Assembly: GCF_040869045.1 (NCBI RefSeq)
Contig: NC_090321.1
Coordinates: forward strand, 133,477,689-133,541,688
DNA from: Eurosta solidaginis
Taxonomy: Eukaryota > Arthropoda > Insecta > Diptera > Tephritidae
DNA length: 64,000 bases
Direction: 5' to 3'
The translations under genes and the position numbers were made by a program. The notes below the pieces were generated by a model. The model was not told where the DNA came from. It made no database searches and saw only the letters and a program-made list of their open reading frames with translations. Positions 1 through 9,747 of this stretch are shown in pieces. The stretch's first letter is position 1. Each line of letters starts with the position of its first letter.

Positions 1-317
1 GGCCTTCGCTTTCACCTCTTCTAACACTGCCGCTTACGTCTATTGTATCTTTTTCAGCTATCCCTCTTTTTCAAACTCACATGCAGGTATGATCCCTCTT
101 TTTGTTCATGTGGCTGCATGTAATCAACATCGATAACACTACCCACAACCTTCGGAAACAATAAAAACAGTACAAAGAGCGGATGTTCTAACACACCCCT
201 AGCATTTAGATCACCCTCCGCATTCATATTCATATTCATATTCATATTTATTGAGTCAATGGCAGAAACCTTACTGACTAGATTTACAAGTTTGCAAATT
301 AACTTAAAACTAAGCAA
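1..317. other. Left-edge AT-rich flank with ATTCAT microsatellite
   Basis: No gene is recognised here. About four copies of the hexamer ATTCAT lie at roughly 221-250. An 87-codon minus-strand frame (54-317) crosses them, which gives it an alternating Met-Asn run. The frame has no domain I know and I treat it as chance or as flank of the LINE that follows. Confidence 0.4.
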
Positions 318-332
318 CTAAAATTAATTAAT

Positions 333-2492
333 TCAAGGATGAGATAAATTTTCTCGATAGTAAGACTCAATCCGTAACTTAAACAAAGGCCTGGGCATTG
401 CAAAGTCAAGATTTAGCATTCTGGAAATTTTATTAAACTCTTCGAGACCTCTTGTGAGAGGGGCAAAGCTAAGGTAATTGGTTCTCAGAACTTCACCGTA
501 GAATATATTAGGAGAGCGCAGAGATCTACTAGGAACTAGAAAATTTAACTGTTCCAACAGAGCTGAGCAATCAATAGTACCAGAGATAATATCGTAAATA
601 AACATTAAATGTTGTACTGAGCGTCTGACATGCAGTGGCATAACATTTATAAGCATGCACCTGTTTATATAAGGTGGTAGGGGGTTAACAAAATGAAGGG
701 GTAGGAGGGCGAATCGAATGAATTTACGTTGAACCCTTTCAATTCTAGCAGAGTATGTGCTGTAAATGGGATTCCAGATGATAGAGGCGTACTCTAATTT
801 AGATCGCACTAATGAATTATACAATATACTCCTAGTGTATGGGTCCTTAAAATCCTTCGCATAACGCCGTAAAAAAGCTAAATTAGCATACGCTTTTGGT
901 ATAAGATAGTTAACATGGTTAACGAAAGTGAACGAAGAGTCGAAAATGACACCAAGATCACGAAATTCTTTGACCGAGGCAAGATATGTATTAGCGATAT
1001 AGTATGTTGACGTAAGCGCACTTGTAGATCTAGAAAACGTTATATGCCAACATTTGCTACTGTTAAGTCTCAGATGATTATTAAAAGCCCACACATTAAG
1101 AGCATCCAAATCTCTCTGTAGGAGCAATGCATCAGATACAGTGGTGATACGCCTAAACAGTTTTAAATCATCAGCATAAAGTAAATAATTTGAATGCTTT
1201 AAATATAAGCCGACGTCATTAATGAAGATAACAAATAAGATTGGACCGAGAATACTACCTTGTGGCACCCCAGAGGTTGCCAAGAACTCATACGACCTCA
1301 TATTCTCGATTTCAACAAATAAAATTCGGTTTGTCAGGTATGACTTTAACCATGACAGAAAAGCTGAATGGAAACCAATGTACTCAAGTTTCTGAAGAAG
1401 TATCTTGTGGGACACTGTATCAAACGCCTTAGAGAAATCTGTATATATAGTATCCACTTGATACCCATCCTTAAAAGCAGAAACACAGTATTGCGAAAAA
1501 ACAGCTAAGTTTGTCACTGTTGAACGACACGCAACAAACCCATGCTGACATGGATCGATTATTCCTTTAATAGCAAAAGCCAACTTCTCCTTTACTACTT
1601 TCTCAAACAGTTTTGAACAGGTTGATAGTTTAGAGATTGGCCTGTAGTTTGCTACCTCGCTCTTATTTCCAGACTTGAAGATTGGAGTAATAGAAGCCAA
1701 TTTCCATCGATCAATGAAAACGCCAGTGGACAATGACACATTAAAGATATGGCACAACGGCACGCATAGCGAACTACTACATTTTTTAACCAAAAAAGAA
1801 GACAGCCCATCAATATCTTTTTTTAAAGAAGATTGTAGGGACGAGATGCCAATAATAATATCTGATTCCGATACCAATAATGAGCCAAAGTCCAAGGAAT
1901 TTGCTGTATCAGAACCAACCCTAACATCAGAAATATTAGAGTCAACAACAAAATTAGATTTGAAAAAATCAGCAAAAAGGTTCACTGTTTCCACTAAACT
2001 GTTTGAACTAATGCCACTAAAATTGACAGAGGTTGGAATATTGGAGCAACCTTTTTTTGTACGGACAAAGTTCCAAAAGGCCTTGGGATTTTGCTTTAAC
2101 TCTTCTTCGAAACGGGAGATGTATTTATTATATAAAAACTTATCAAGCACATTGAACTGATTCATGTATAATAAATATCGATCTCTAAATGAAAAGTCGT
2201 TGGTTGCTTTGTACAACTTAAAATACTTATTTCTAAGATTTTTAAGCTTTTTTAACCTGGTATTGTACCAGGGTAATTTATGTATTTTGCTTCGAAGAAG
2301 GGGGAGATTTCTACTAAATATATCAGATAACTGCAGCAGAAAAATTTCAAAGCATTCAGAGGCATTTTTAGCACAGAAAATAGAACTTCCAGTCAATTTC
2401 AGCAATACTCGAATTGAGTGCATCAAAATTTGCATCTTTGAAATTGTAGGAGGGAGTATTTTGAGTGGTATTGTTGTTAGGTACAAATTCAA
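333..2492 (-). pseudogene. LINE-1 reverse transcriptase region
   Basis: This 719-codon frame encodes the RT of a non-LTR retrotransposon, which would copy element RNA at a nicked chromosomal target. Visible RT blocks in order are ANYRPIS, HGFVACRST, TDFSKAFDTVSH with its catalytic Asp, GVPQGSILGP, and the catalytic YADD followed by LKLF. The C-terminal part is the usual region after the thumb, with the KFIRFALLPL stretch and no RNase H. The frame is open here, but the endonuclease that should precede it is in other frames, so the polyprotein is broken. Its first codons overlap the end of the endonuclease frame. Confidence 0.85.
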
Positions 2493-3225
2493 TGAATTTT
2501 AATAATAAAGATAAGGGTACGTGATGCATGTCCGATTTGCAGATAGGAAATTGACACTCAGATAAGTGAGAAATTAAATTTTCATCGACAAAAATAAGAT
2601 CCAGTATGTTATTTAGCTGGTTCACAAATGAATTAATCTGAACAAAGTTGGCACTAAAAAGAGTATCTAAAAAATATATTTCATGTTAATGATTGACATT
2701 CATAGGTGTTAATAGATTATCATTTAGCAATTTTGACCAAACAACCCTGTTCATATTAAAATCACCCAAAACGCAAAAATGACTGTTAACATTTTTTTCG
2801 TAAACTTCAAAAATATTATTCACATGCGCGCAGTACAGAGACTCATTACTACAAGGCGGAATATACGAAAGACAAATAAACAGCTTTCCAAACAGCCCAC
2901 AAATAGATACACACATTTGGTCCAGTAGCGAGTCAGTATTGGGTAGCTGAACGAAAGAAGAAAGGAGGGTACGTCTTACGGCAATTAGTACCCCGCCACC
3001 TCTTTGGCATCCCGTTTTGATTGGATCCCTATCCTTACGATAGGTATGAAACAAAGTAGTATCAAAAAATTCTGCGTCAAAGAAATCATTGTTGAGCCAG
3101 GTCTCAACTATGACATACACATCATATTCACAGCGCGAAGTGACTAAGAAAATATCCTTAGCTTTAGTTCTCATCCCCGAGATATTTTGGTAGTAAATAT
3201 TTACATTATTAAAAATTGAATTTTG
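2368..3225 (-). pseudogene. LINE-1 APE-type endonuclease, frameshifted
   Basis: Minus-strand frames encode an apurinic-endonuclease-like domain, which nicks target DNA in LINE insertion. It opens near 3225 with NIYYQNISGMRTK, then ETWLN (catalytic Glu), GGGVLIAVR, and LGDFN (Asp/Asn pair). A frame change near 2690 is followed by ILDLIFV and the SDMHH(V)P end motif with its catalytic His. The two halves are in different frames, so the protein is disabled. It lies immediately upstream of the RT frame, as expected for ORF2. Confidence 0.8.
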
Positions 3226-3236
3226 CGGATTATTTA

Positions 3237-3390
3237 CTAGGAGTTGAGCGTTTGGCCTTTGCCCTTTTGAAAAAAACGAAACGGCTTTACTTTAACATCA
3301 GTTGGCCATATAGAAGAGTCGCTGCACCTCAACCAATCGAAATCTAGGGGAGAACCTAAACAGAAAAATCCGAAGAAGAACCGTTAGTAC
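3237..3390 (-). pseudogene. LINE-1 ORF1 C-terminal remnant
   Basis: A minus-strand frame ending in a stop at 3237-3239 reads through GSPLDFDWLRC and IWPTDVKVKPFRFF. This looks like the C-terminal tail of a LINE ORF1 (the RNA-binding, gag-like protein). It ends about a dozen bases before the endonuclease frame begins, the spacing expected for ORF1/ORF2. Only some 50 codons survive, so the assignment is tentative. Confidence 0.5.
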
Positions 3391-3435
3391 TTCTTCGCAA
3401 ACACTAGAATCTCTCTAGGCCCTATCACACTTACT

Positions 3436-3500
3436 GCCTCTAGATCTGACCGCTGTATCACTCTTAACCTAGCAAGCGCTTGGCACGAGCACAAAGAAGG
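3436..3500 (-). mobile_element. Scrap of LOA-type LINE
   Basis: A stretch containing CCTAGCAAGCGCTTGGCACG closely matches the minus-strand LOA-type LINE fragment around 57200-57245, in the same orientation. It is joined directly to the next remnant. Confidence 0.5.
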
Positions 3501-3504
3501 CAAG

Positions 3505-3880
3505 CATTATGAGGAAATACGGCACCTGAGAACACAGCCGTATGAAGAAAGAAACACAAACAGGTCCCCACTGATATCCGAAAAAAAGCGTCGGACCTAA
3601 ATACCAGGAATATTCGGGCGAACCCCATTCTTAAAGATAAATACCCGGAACTGTCAGAAGAGGAAAGTACTCTCCCTAGGGAGACGCGCGTCACTCTAGC
3701 ATAACTTCGTTCTAGATACTGTAACAGGTTAAACTCTATTCTACCCAGAATCAACCTTGATATACATAATGTACGTCCTGCTTGCAATGTGTCCCCACAT
3801 AACACCAAGCGTCTCTTCAATTGCAATGTGGAACCAACGCGTCGAATAACCCTATCGCTCAGGTTTCCTCCCTGTCCTCA
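3505..3880 (+). pseudogene. C-terminal remnant of a LINE-2 relative
   Basis: The plus strand is a diverged copy of the last 110 or so codons of LINE-2 (compare 8900-9240). It shares the RHLRTQPYE motif, the RETRVTLAQLRS region, here with a stop at the Ala-Gln position, and the terminal CPACN..H..FNC zinc-binding cluster in decayed form. Several stops and frameshifts are present. It is an old copy, clearly older than the intact LINE-2 at 5369-9359. Confidence 0.7.
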
Positions 3881-4370
3881 CTAATGCAGGCACCTTGTCG
3901 TTGGTATGACGGCTGAGCCGAACTCCATAGCGCCCGACTATGGGGCTGAGCCGCTTAGGCCCTGCATCTACCCCGTTTCTCTTCATAGGATGCCGGTTAT
4001 CAAGAACTGCCAACCCCCTAATCCAGCGTGTTATGTGAACCGTGCCTATTGGACGATTTGCAGCCAAGGGATATATTCGGCCGCATTTGAATGGAGCCTT
4101 CCCGATACCGGCCCGCCTCGGGAAGTAATATCGCTTGTCATGGGCCCGTGAGACAGTGGAAGAATGTCGAAGAAAGCTCACTGGCGAAAACTTTGCTGCG
4201 AGCAACCCTCAATTTTGCAACCGCATCGAAGAGGAAGAAGCCCCGAAAGGCAAGAGGAAGCGATTGCCCCAGCGGGTTAGGGGTCAGAATATACCCGCGG
4301 TAGGTATGCCTGTCGTAAGAAACGACTAAAATACCATATTCAAGGGGCTGTGTAGCGCAACCCTTTCAGG
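3880..4370 (+). mobile_element. LINE 5'-UTR-like segment
   Basis: No ORF of interest is found. The segment ends in a GC-rich block (about 4260-4370) with GGTATGCCTGTCGTAAGA and GGGGCTGTGTAGCGCAACCC. I recognise this type of sequence as commonly dispersed in fly genomes next to non-LTR elements, and read it as LINE 5' UTR. It stops exactly where the Gypsy-1 gag frame begins, so it marks the truncation point of that element. Confidence 0.45.
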
Positions 4371-4835
4371 TTGCTAGCGCAACAGGAGTTTGCCTCGGAT
4401 ATTGAAAGATTGGCTCATCTCGCAAATGCGGACGCACCCGTGGAATACATCGAGAGGATAAAAATCCAGAGTTTTTTAAATGGCATACGGGACGTGGAAA
4501 CGAAGCCGGCTACATACGCAAACCCAAAGCTGACATTTTCTGAAACGGTATCCCATGCACTGACTCAGGAAACAGCCTCACTTTTAAGCAAGCCAGCGTA
4601 CAAAGCCTACCGTGTGGAAGTGGAAAGGCCAGATTGGGTAGACACAAATTTGGAAGCACTGAAGGGATCACAACAGAAAAATACGGGAGTTATGAAATGT
4701 TTCAAGTGCGGCAACCCATGTCACAATGCACGTCATTGCAACACCAACCCTAATACTTCCAACAATGTGGGTGGTCGTAAACGCAGAGCTGAAGGAGATG
4801 AGCAAATCTCCAAAAACAATCAATCGTTAAAGTAA
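4371..4835 (+). pseudogene. Gypsy-1 gag, C-terminal part
   Basis: The frame covers the C-terminal part of a gypsy Gag, the structural protein of the intracellular particle. It has an alpha-helical stretch around YIERIKIQSFLNGIRD and one zinc knuckle, CFKCGNPCHNARHC (CX2C-X4-H-X4-C type). The N-terminal half is missing because the element is truncated at 4371, so no true start codon is present. The protease frame follows in the -1 frame and overlaps the gag stop at 4833-4835, the usual Gypsy gag-pol arrangement. I saw no textbook slippery heptamer there. Confidence 0.8.
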
Positions 4836-5368
4836 AGCGTGTCAGCCGCAAGGGGCGACAGCTGGATCCCTCAATTGAATGCCCCATAATCTCTATCTCA
4901 CAAATTGGAAGAAGGTCAAACAATCTTACTGTCGGAGGACATGTGGATGGAAAGGAACGTTTACTAACTGTAGATACGGGTGCATCTCATTCCGTCATTC
5001 GATCAGATTTAGTCAAGAAGAAGATAAGACCATTGCTTGGAGCAAGATTACGTACAGCCACGGGAGAGGACACCCAGGTAATTGGAGAAGTAGCATGTGA
5101 AGTAGCAATTGGGAACGTCACGGTACTACACAACTTTATAGTGGCAGAGATTGTTGATGAAATCATAATTGTAGTGGACTTCTTAATCGACCAAGGCATC
5201 AAGATCGATATGCAAAGCAAGACGATGCGATATAAGAACATGGATGTACCACTTAATTTCGGCTACGAGAGAGGCTACAGCAGTAAACGAGTCCGCTTCC
5301 CAAGGCAGTCGGTTCTATGTACCGGAGCGACTCGGGATTTTTCTCGACCAAGGACTGTCATCTCAGTG
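4834..5368 (+). pseudogene. Gypsy-1 retropepsin (protease) domain
   Basis: This is the N-terminal part of Pol: an aspartic protease that would cleave the Gag-Pol polyprotein. The active-site motif is VDTGASHSVI at about 4973. The downstream flap and IDQGIKID strand are also visible. The frame is open until LINE-2 interrupts it at 5369. Joining the flanks across LINE-2 (one CAGTG copy kept) gives a continuous frame ..TVISVLVEESQQIPP.., which shows that the interruption is a clean insertion. Confidence 0.85.
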
Positions 5369-5832
5369 TAACCCCATTTAATTTGTTTCGTCCCTCCCAC
5401 AAATTGTCATCCTCCCAGCAGCACCTTGCAGCAGGACTGCTCCATATTCTCTTGCTCCGGGAAGGTATCGAGTCCAATCCGGGTCCGTCCCCTGACCCCG
5501 GTCCTGAGAAATGGTTTTGCTGCATCTGCTGGAAAATAATCTTTTTAGGACGGTCATACTATGTTCAGTGTGTCTCGTGTAAGGGATGGTTGCATCGGAC
5601 AGGTTGTTCTGGGCTTGATCCCAGAACCCGACGTCCACGTAACTTTTATAAATCTTTTGTGGCTCCTTGCTGTTCACGCCCAAGGGCGTCCCTTAGTCTA
5701 CGCCTAAGCGCCCCCCCCCCCCCCCCCCCCACTACCTTCCAGCAGCCCCGCTGTTCAGCAAGCCACAACAAGTACCCGCTGCTGCTCGCGCCCCACGGCG
5801 CCAACAACTCAAACAGCTGCTACCACTCATAA
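5369..5832 (+). CDS. LINE-2 N-terminal region: 2A-like motif plus first PHD-like finger
   Basis: The open frame runs in from the host element, and no ATG occurs within LINE-2 before the first recognisable motif. At about 5452-5490 it reads LLLREGIESNPGP, a match to the 2A-like ribosome-skipping signature (D/G)(V/I)ExNPGP preceded by a leucine-rich helix. After it comes WFCCIC..CVSCKGWLHRTGCSGL..APCC, a PHD/treble-clef-like Cys-His pattern. The frame then enters a 20-C run and ends at 5832. The other frame after the C run continues with HNYNLRSRVG toward the second finger. The likely intact product is therefore one polyprotein, broken here by homopolymer length. Function of the fingers is unknown. 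Confidence 0.65.
5711..5730 (+). repeat. (C)20 homopolymer in LINE-2 coding region
   Basis: Twenty consecutive C residues sit between the first finger and the proline/threonine-rich linker and shift the reading frame. A second run of 19 C occurs at 5894-5912. Confidence 0.95.
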
Positions 5833-5938
5833 CTACAATCTCCGTAGTAGAGTCGGAAGCAATGCTGAGCAACAGCCCCTGCCCCCGTCTTCTCCCCCCC
5901 CCCCCCCCCCCCTTCCGCTCTTTTCCGGCAGCAATCGT

Positions 5939-8900
5939 GTAGGTCAGGGAAACAGACTCTTAGTCCCTACCTCCGTTTGCACCGTTTGCCAGCACAGAAT
6001 GTATATGTTTGCGACATACACCCAATGCAGCTCCTGCCTTGGGTGGTGCCACTTTCCTAGATGTTCTGGTCTCCGCGACGGCAACCCCCCACCGGGTTTC
6101 ATCGCGCCATGTTGCCATACCGCAAACCCAAATCATCCGGGTACCCCAATGCTTGCCCAAGGACGCCCAGTCCCAGGGCCACAACAGCAACTGCGTCCTG
6201 GCCTTCCTCAACCCAGGCGTAGTCTACCGTCACTTACCCCCAGAGTGGCGACGTCTCCCCCCATGCACTTCAGAATTCTGCAGTTAAACTGTAATGGACT
6301 AACTGGGAAGATTACGGAGATAATCGATTTCATGAAGCGGCACAACATCCGCATTGCTGCGATTCAAGAGACTAAACTCACAGCACGATCTGCATTGCAG
6401 ACCTGTTCTGGGTTTAATGTCCACAGAAAAGATCGCGAGAGCGGAAATGGAGGTGGCCTCGCGTTTATAATACACCACTCTGTGCAATATTATATATTTG
6501 ATCCTGGCATCGACCGCAGGGACAATGTCTTAGAACGTCAAGGCCTATCTGTCCGGTCAGGCGATAAAAACCTAGAAATCATCAACATCTACATCCCCCC
6601 TGCCACCTGTTGCCCCAGTGGATACCGCCCTAATATCAGAGCCTTACTCACTGGCAACAATCGCATTATCTTAGGCGATTTCAATGCCCATCACGATCTA
6701 TGGCATTCAAACTTGCGGGCGGACAGTAGGGGTGAGATGTTGGCGGATCAAATAGAAGGAACGACGTTCTGCACAATAAACGGAGACGCCCCCACACGTA
6801 TGGTAGGAAGCTGTCACAGTTCGCCAGATATCTCAATCGTGAGCGCAGAACTCGTAAACTGCGTCAACTGGCAGCCGATGGTAACATTGGCATCCGACCA
6901 CCTGCCTATACTTATTTCGTTCGAGCGTACCGCCGACTTCATCGTCACCGAAAAACGCACTTTCATAAACTTTAAAAAAGGAAAGTGGGAAGAATATAAA
7001 TATTTTACAGACAACCTCTTTGCTGCCCTCCCTATCCCGACTGATGCCCGCCAAGGGGAGCGTGCCTTCCGCAAGGTCATTGAATCCGCCTCGGCACGTT
7101 TCATTCCCGCCGGGAGAATTCCCGAAATCCGGCCCCACTTCCCGGCGGACGCCGCAAACTTAGCGAGAGAACGTGACCTTATAAGGCAGCTTGATCCAGG
7201 CGACCCCCAAATAAGGGATATAAACCAATGCATCAGATTGCTTGTGGATGAACACAAGCGGGCGAAATGGGAGGAGCACCTAAGAGGTTGTAACCTCTCT
7301 ACCGGTGTGGGTAAACTTTGGTCTACCGTAAAGTCCCTATCGAATCCGACTAAGCACAAAGACAAAGTTTCCATCGCCTTTCGCGACAAAGTGCTGTCGG
7401 ATGCGAAAAAATGCGCTAGCGCTTTCTGCCGACAATATATAATGCATTCTACGGTCGACAAAGATAGACGGAGGGCCAACAGACACGCAAATAAACACAA
7501 ATTCAGCGCGTCACCAATCACCATCACCGCTAAAGAGGTTGAGTACGCCATTGGTCGCGCTAAACCATCCAAAGCAGTGGGCCCAGACGGCATAGCCATG
7601 CCGATGCTTAAAAGCCTAGGGAAAGAGGGTTTCAAATATTTAGCGCAGGTCTTCAACCTGTCTCTTTCCACCTTTGTCATACCCGGGAAATGGAAAATGG
7701 CCAAGGTGGTCCCGCTACTAAAGCCTGGTAAACCAGCTAACATAGGAGAGTCGTATCGTCCGATATCTCTCCTATCGCCAGTGGCAAAGACGCTCGAAGC
7801 CATTTTGCTCCATTATTTCCAAGCAAATTTGCAGCTAGCCTCTCATCAGCATGGCTTCAGAAAACTCCATCGCACTACCTCCGCGCTAAATGCCATTAGC
7901 ACCCAGATAAATAGCGGTTTAAATCAAAACCCCCACCATAGAACAGTATTCGTAGACCTATCAAAGGCCTTTGATACGGTCAACCATGGCTCGTTACTGC
8001 AAGACCTGGAAGGGTCTACCCTTCCCCCATGTCTTAAAAGGTGGACCGCAAATTATCTGGGTGGTCGGCAGGCATCGGTGCAATTTAGAAACGAAACATC
8101 AAAACCAAGGAGAATTAAACAAGGGGTGCCACAAGGTGGTGTCCTATCCCCACTTTTGTTTAATTTCTACATATCTAAGCTCCCTTCACCACCGCAAGGA
8201 GTCACAATCGTTTCCTACGCCGATGACTGCACAGTAATGGCCATAGGCCCAGGCCCACAGATCGATGAGCTATGCAATAAAATAAACGGCTACCTCCCTG
8301 ATCTCTCCAGTTTTTTCGCCTCGCGAAACCTGGCATTATCACCGACTAAATCTTCCGCGACCTTATTTACAACATGGACGTCCCAAATGTCGACCATTTT
8401 GAACATCCACGTCGATGGCACTACGCTACCGACTGTGCTACACCCCAAAATCTTGGGTGTGACGTTTGATCAGGATCTACATTTTGGTGAGCACGCAACC
8501 GCAATTGTTCCGAGAATTCAGAGCCGTAACAAAATCCTCAAATCCCTTGCTGGCAGTACCTGGGGAAAAGATAAAGAAACGCTCATGACTACATATAAAG
8601 CAATTAGCCAGCCGATTACGTGCTGCGCGTCACCTATATGGTCGCCAAGCCTAAAAATTACCCACTGGAAGAAGCTACAGGCCTGCCAAAATACTGCTCT
8701 CAGAATTGCCACGGGCTGTCTTCTTATGTCCCCAGAACACCATCTGCATAATGAGGCGAGAATACTCCCCATCAGGGAGAGAAACGAGATGCTGACCAAA
8801 CAGTTCCTGTTAAATACCCAGAAACCTGGGCATCCCAACAGACATCTGATTGATGAGCCAGCACCGCCTAGGGGCTTAAGGAGTCATCTCCGTAAGCATC

Positions 8901-9328
8901 TTGAGGAAACACGGCACCTGAGAACCCAGCCGTATGAAGCGAAAAAACACAAGCAGGTCCTTGGTGAACTCCACAAACAGGCGTCGGACCTTTATGCCGG
9001 GAATTGCCCGGTGAATCCAGTACTCAAAGAAAAGTATCCAAAGCTCGCGGAAGAGGAACGCATACTCCCCAGGGAAACGCGAGTCACTCTGGCTCAACTT
9101 CGTTCTGGATACTGTAACAGGTTAAACTCTTACCTATCCAGAATCAACCCCGACATACAAAATGTATGCCCCGCTTGCAATGTGTCCCCACATGACACCA
9201 ACCATCTCTTTAATTGTAATGTGTATCCAACGCCTCTAACACCCCTTTCCTTATGGTCCACCCCTGTTGAAACAGCAAGTTTCCTTGGACTCCCGTTAGA
9301 GGATAATGTGATCGGTCGCGGCTGTTAG
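5939..9328 (+). CDS. LINE-2 polyprotein: second PHD-like finger, endonuclease, reverse transcriptase
   Basis: One uninterrupted frame covers a full set of LINE ORF2 functions (1109 codons from the ATG at 5999; the finger's first cysteines lie just upstream). Order: second finger CTVC..CSSCLGWCHFPRCSGL..APCC. Then the APE endonuclease with QLNCNG, IQETKL, GGGLAFII, LGDFNAHH, SPDISIV and SDHLP (all catalytic positions present). Then the RT with GPDGI, YRPISLLS, VFVDLSKAFDTVNH, GVPQGGVLSPLLF and YADD near residue 740. Last is a C-terminal CPAC..H..FNC cluster. It would nick DNA and prime reverse transcription at the target. No stop interrupts it, so this copy may be young. A large antisense frame at 6814-7803 is only a shadow. 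Confidence 0.9.
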   Translation, partial: VGQGNRLLVPTSVCTVCQHRMYMFATYTQCSSCLGWCHFPRCSGLRDGNPPPGFIAPCCHTANPNHPGTPMLAQGRPVPGPQQQLRPGLPQPRRSLPSLTPRVATSPPMHFRILQLNCNGLTGKITEIIDFMKRHNIRIAAIQETKLTARSALQTCSGFNVHRKDRESGNGGGLAFIIHHSVQYYIFDPGIDRRDNVLERQGLSVRSGDKNLEIINIYIPPATCCPSGYRPNIRALLTGNNRIILGDFNAHHDLWHSNLRADSRGEMLADQIEGTTFCTINGDAPTRMVGSCHSSPDISIVSAELVNCVNWQPMVTLASDHLPILISFERTADFIVTEKRTFINFKKGKWEEYKYFTDNLFAALPIPTDARQGERAFRKVIESASARFIPAGRIPEIRPHFPADAANLARERDLIRQLDPGDPQIRDINQCIRLLVDEHKRAKWEEHLRGCNLSTGVGKLWSTVKSLSNPTKHKDKVSIAFRDKVLSDAKKCASAFCRQYIMHSTVDKDRRRANRHANKHKFSASPITITAKEVEYAIGRAKPSKAVGPDGIAMPMLKSLGKEGFKYLAQVFNLSLSTFVIPGKWKMAKVVPLLKPGKPANIGESYRPISLLSPVAKTLEAILLHYFQANLQLASHQHGFRKLHRTTSALNAISTQINSGLNQNPHHRTVFVDLSKAFDTVNHGSLLQDLEGSTLPPCLKRWTANYLGGRQASVQFRNETSKPRRIKQGVPQGGVLSPLLFNFYISKLPSPPQGVTIVSYADDCTVMAIGPGPQIDELCNKINGYLPDLSSFFASRNLALSPTKSSATLFTTWTSQMSTILNIHVDGTTLPTVLHPKILGVTFDQDLHFGEHATAIVPRIQSRNKILKSLAGSTWGKDKETLMTTYKAISQPITCCASPIWSPSLKITHWKKLQACQNTALRIATGCLLMSPEHHLHNEARILPIRERNEMLTKQFLLNTQKPGHPNRHLIDEPAPPRGLRSHLRKHLEETRHLRTQPYEAKKHKQVLGELHKQASDLYAGNCPVNPVLKEKYPKLAEEERILPRETRVTLAQLRSGYCNRLNSYLSRINPDIQNVCPACNVSPHDTNHLFNCNVYPTPLTPLSLWSTPVETASFLGLPLEDNVIGRGC

Positions 9329-9359
9329 GTGGGGCGAAGCACTGCTACAACAACAACAA

Positions 9360-9747
9360 CAGTGCTGGTGGAAGAGAGTCAGCAAATACCACCAAAATCA
9401 GAAGCAGTCATCTGGGCAAAGATTGATGGAGATTGTGGGACAAACAAATTTTGGGTTGTCGAAGCAGCAAACAAATCAGCACCGAACATACTTGTAGGAA
9501 AAAACCCTGGCTATGGCAAAACAAGATGAACGTATTCCGGTAACAGTACTCAATGAGTTCAAGTCACCACTCAAACTGACAAAAGGAGCTATATTGGGAA
9601 GGTGCCAAGAGGCTGAAATAGTTATTAACTGTGAACAGCTCCAGGAACACGTTTCAACTAGCAAGACTGATCTTTCAAATGACATCACGGCATGGACGGA
9701 GGGGCTAGATCAAGATTATCAGAGTAAGGCAAAGCAACTGCTCCTAA
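9360..9747 (+). pseudogene. Gypsy-1 pol fragment, tandem unit 1
   Basis: This is the stretch between protease and RT of Gypsy-1 (VLVEESQQIPPKSEAV and KSPLKLTKGAILG). It spans two overlapping frames, so a frameshift lies near 9520. It stops abruptly at CTGCTCCTAA and jumps to LINE-1. The same stretch recurs at 11493-11880 and at 13626-14015. Confidence 0.8.

Larger units (their letters stand above)
318..3395 (-). mobile_element. LINE-1: Jockey/CR1-like non-LTR retrotransposon, degraded
   Basis: On the minus strand the order is: end of ORF1, APE-type endonuclease, reverse transcriptase, then a short 3' tail with TTAA-type repeats just after the RT stop (318-335). The element is therefore nearly complete at its 3' end and truncated in ORF1. 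Frameshifts split endonuclease from RT. Pieces of the same family recur at 9748-11349 and 11881-13482. The clade assignment (Jockey/CR1 group) rests on general motif style and is moderate. No target duplication could be checked because the 5' end is mosaic. Confidence 0.85.
5369..9359 (+). mobile_element. LINE-2: APE-type non-LTR retrotransposon with 2A-like motif and tandem PHD-like fingers
   Basis: Target duplications CAGTG lie at 5364-5368 and 9360-9364. The element carries a 2A-like motif, two cysteine/histidine finger regions, an endonuclease, an RT, a C-terminal zinc cluster, and a 3' tail of (CAA)n. It has no RNase H. It appears close to full length (about 4.0 kb). Two long C runs (5711-5730, 5894-5912) lie in the N-terminal region and put it out of frame with the rest. 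The last 110 bp are also repeated in the 2133-bp tandem array. Superfamily: Jockey/I-type; exact clade not resolved. Confidence 0.9.

Noticed and set aside
54..317. 87-codon ORF as a real gene
   Set aside because: Its Met-Asn run is simply the ATTCAT microsatellite and no domain is seen; kept only as a description of the flank.
1675..2160. 161-codon plus-strand ORF, repeated at 10853-11338 and 12986-13471
   Set aside because: It lies exactly antisense to the LINE-1 RT, which carries clear motifs. The repeated occurrence is due to the tandem copies, not to gene conservation.
6814..7803. 329-codon minus-strand ORF
   Set aside because: Antisense shadow of the intact LINE-2 endonuclease/RT frame; no domain of its own.
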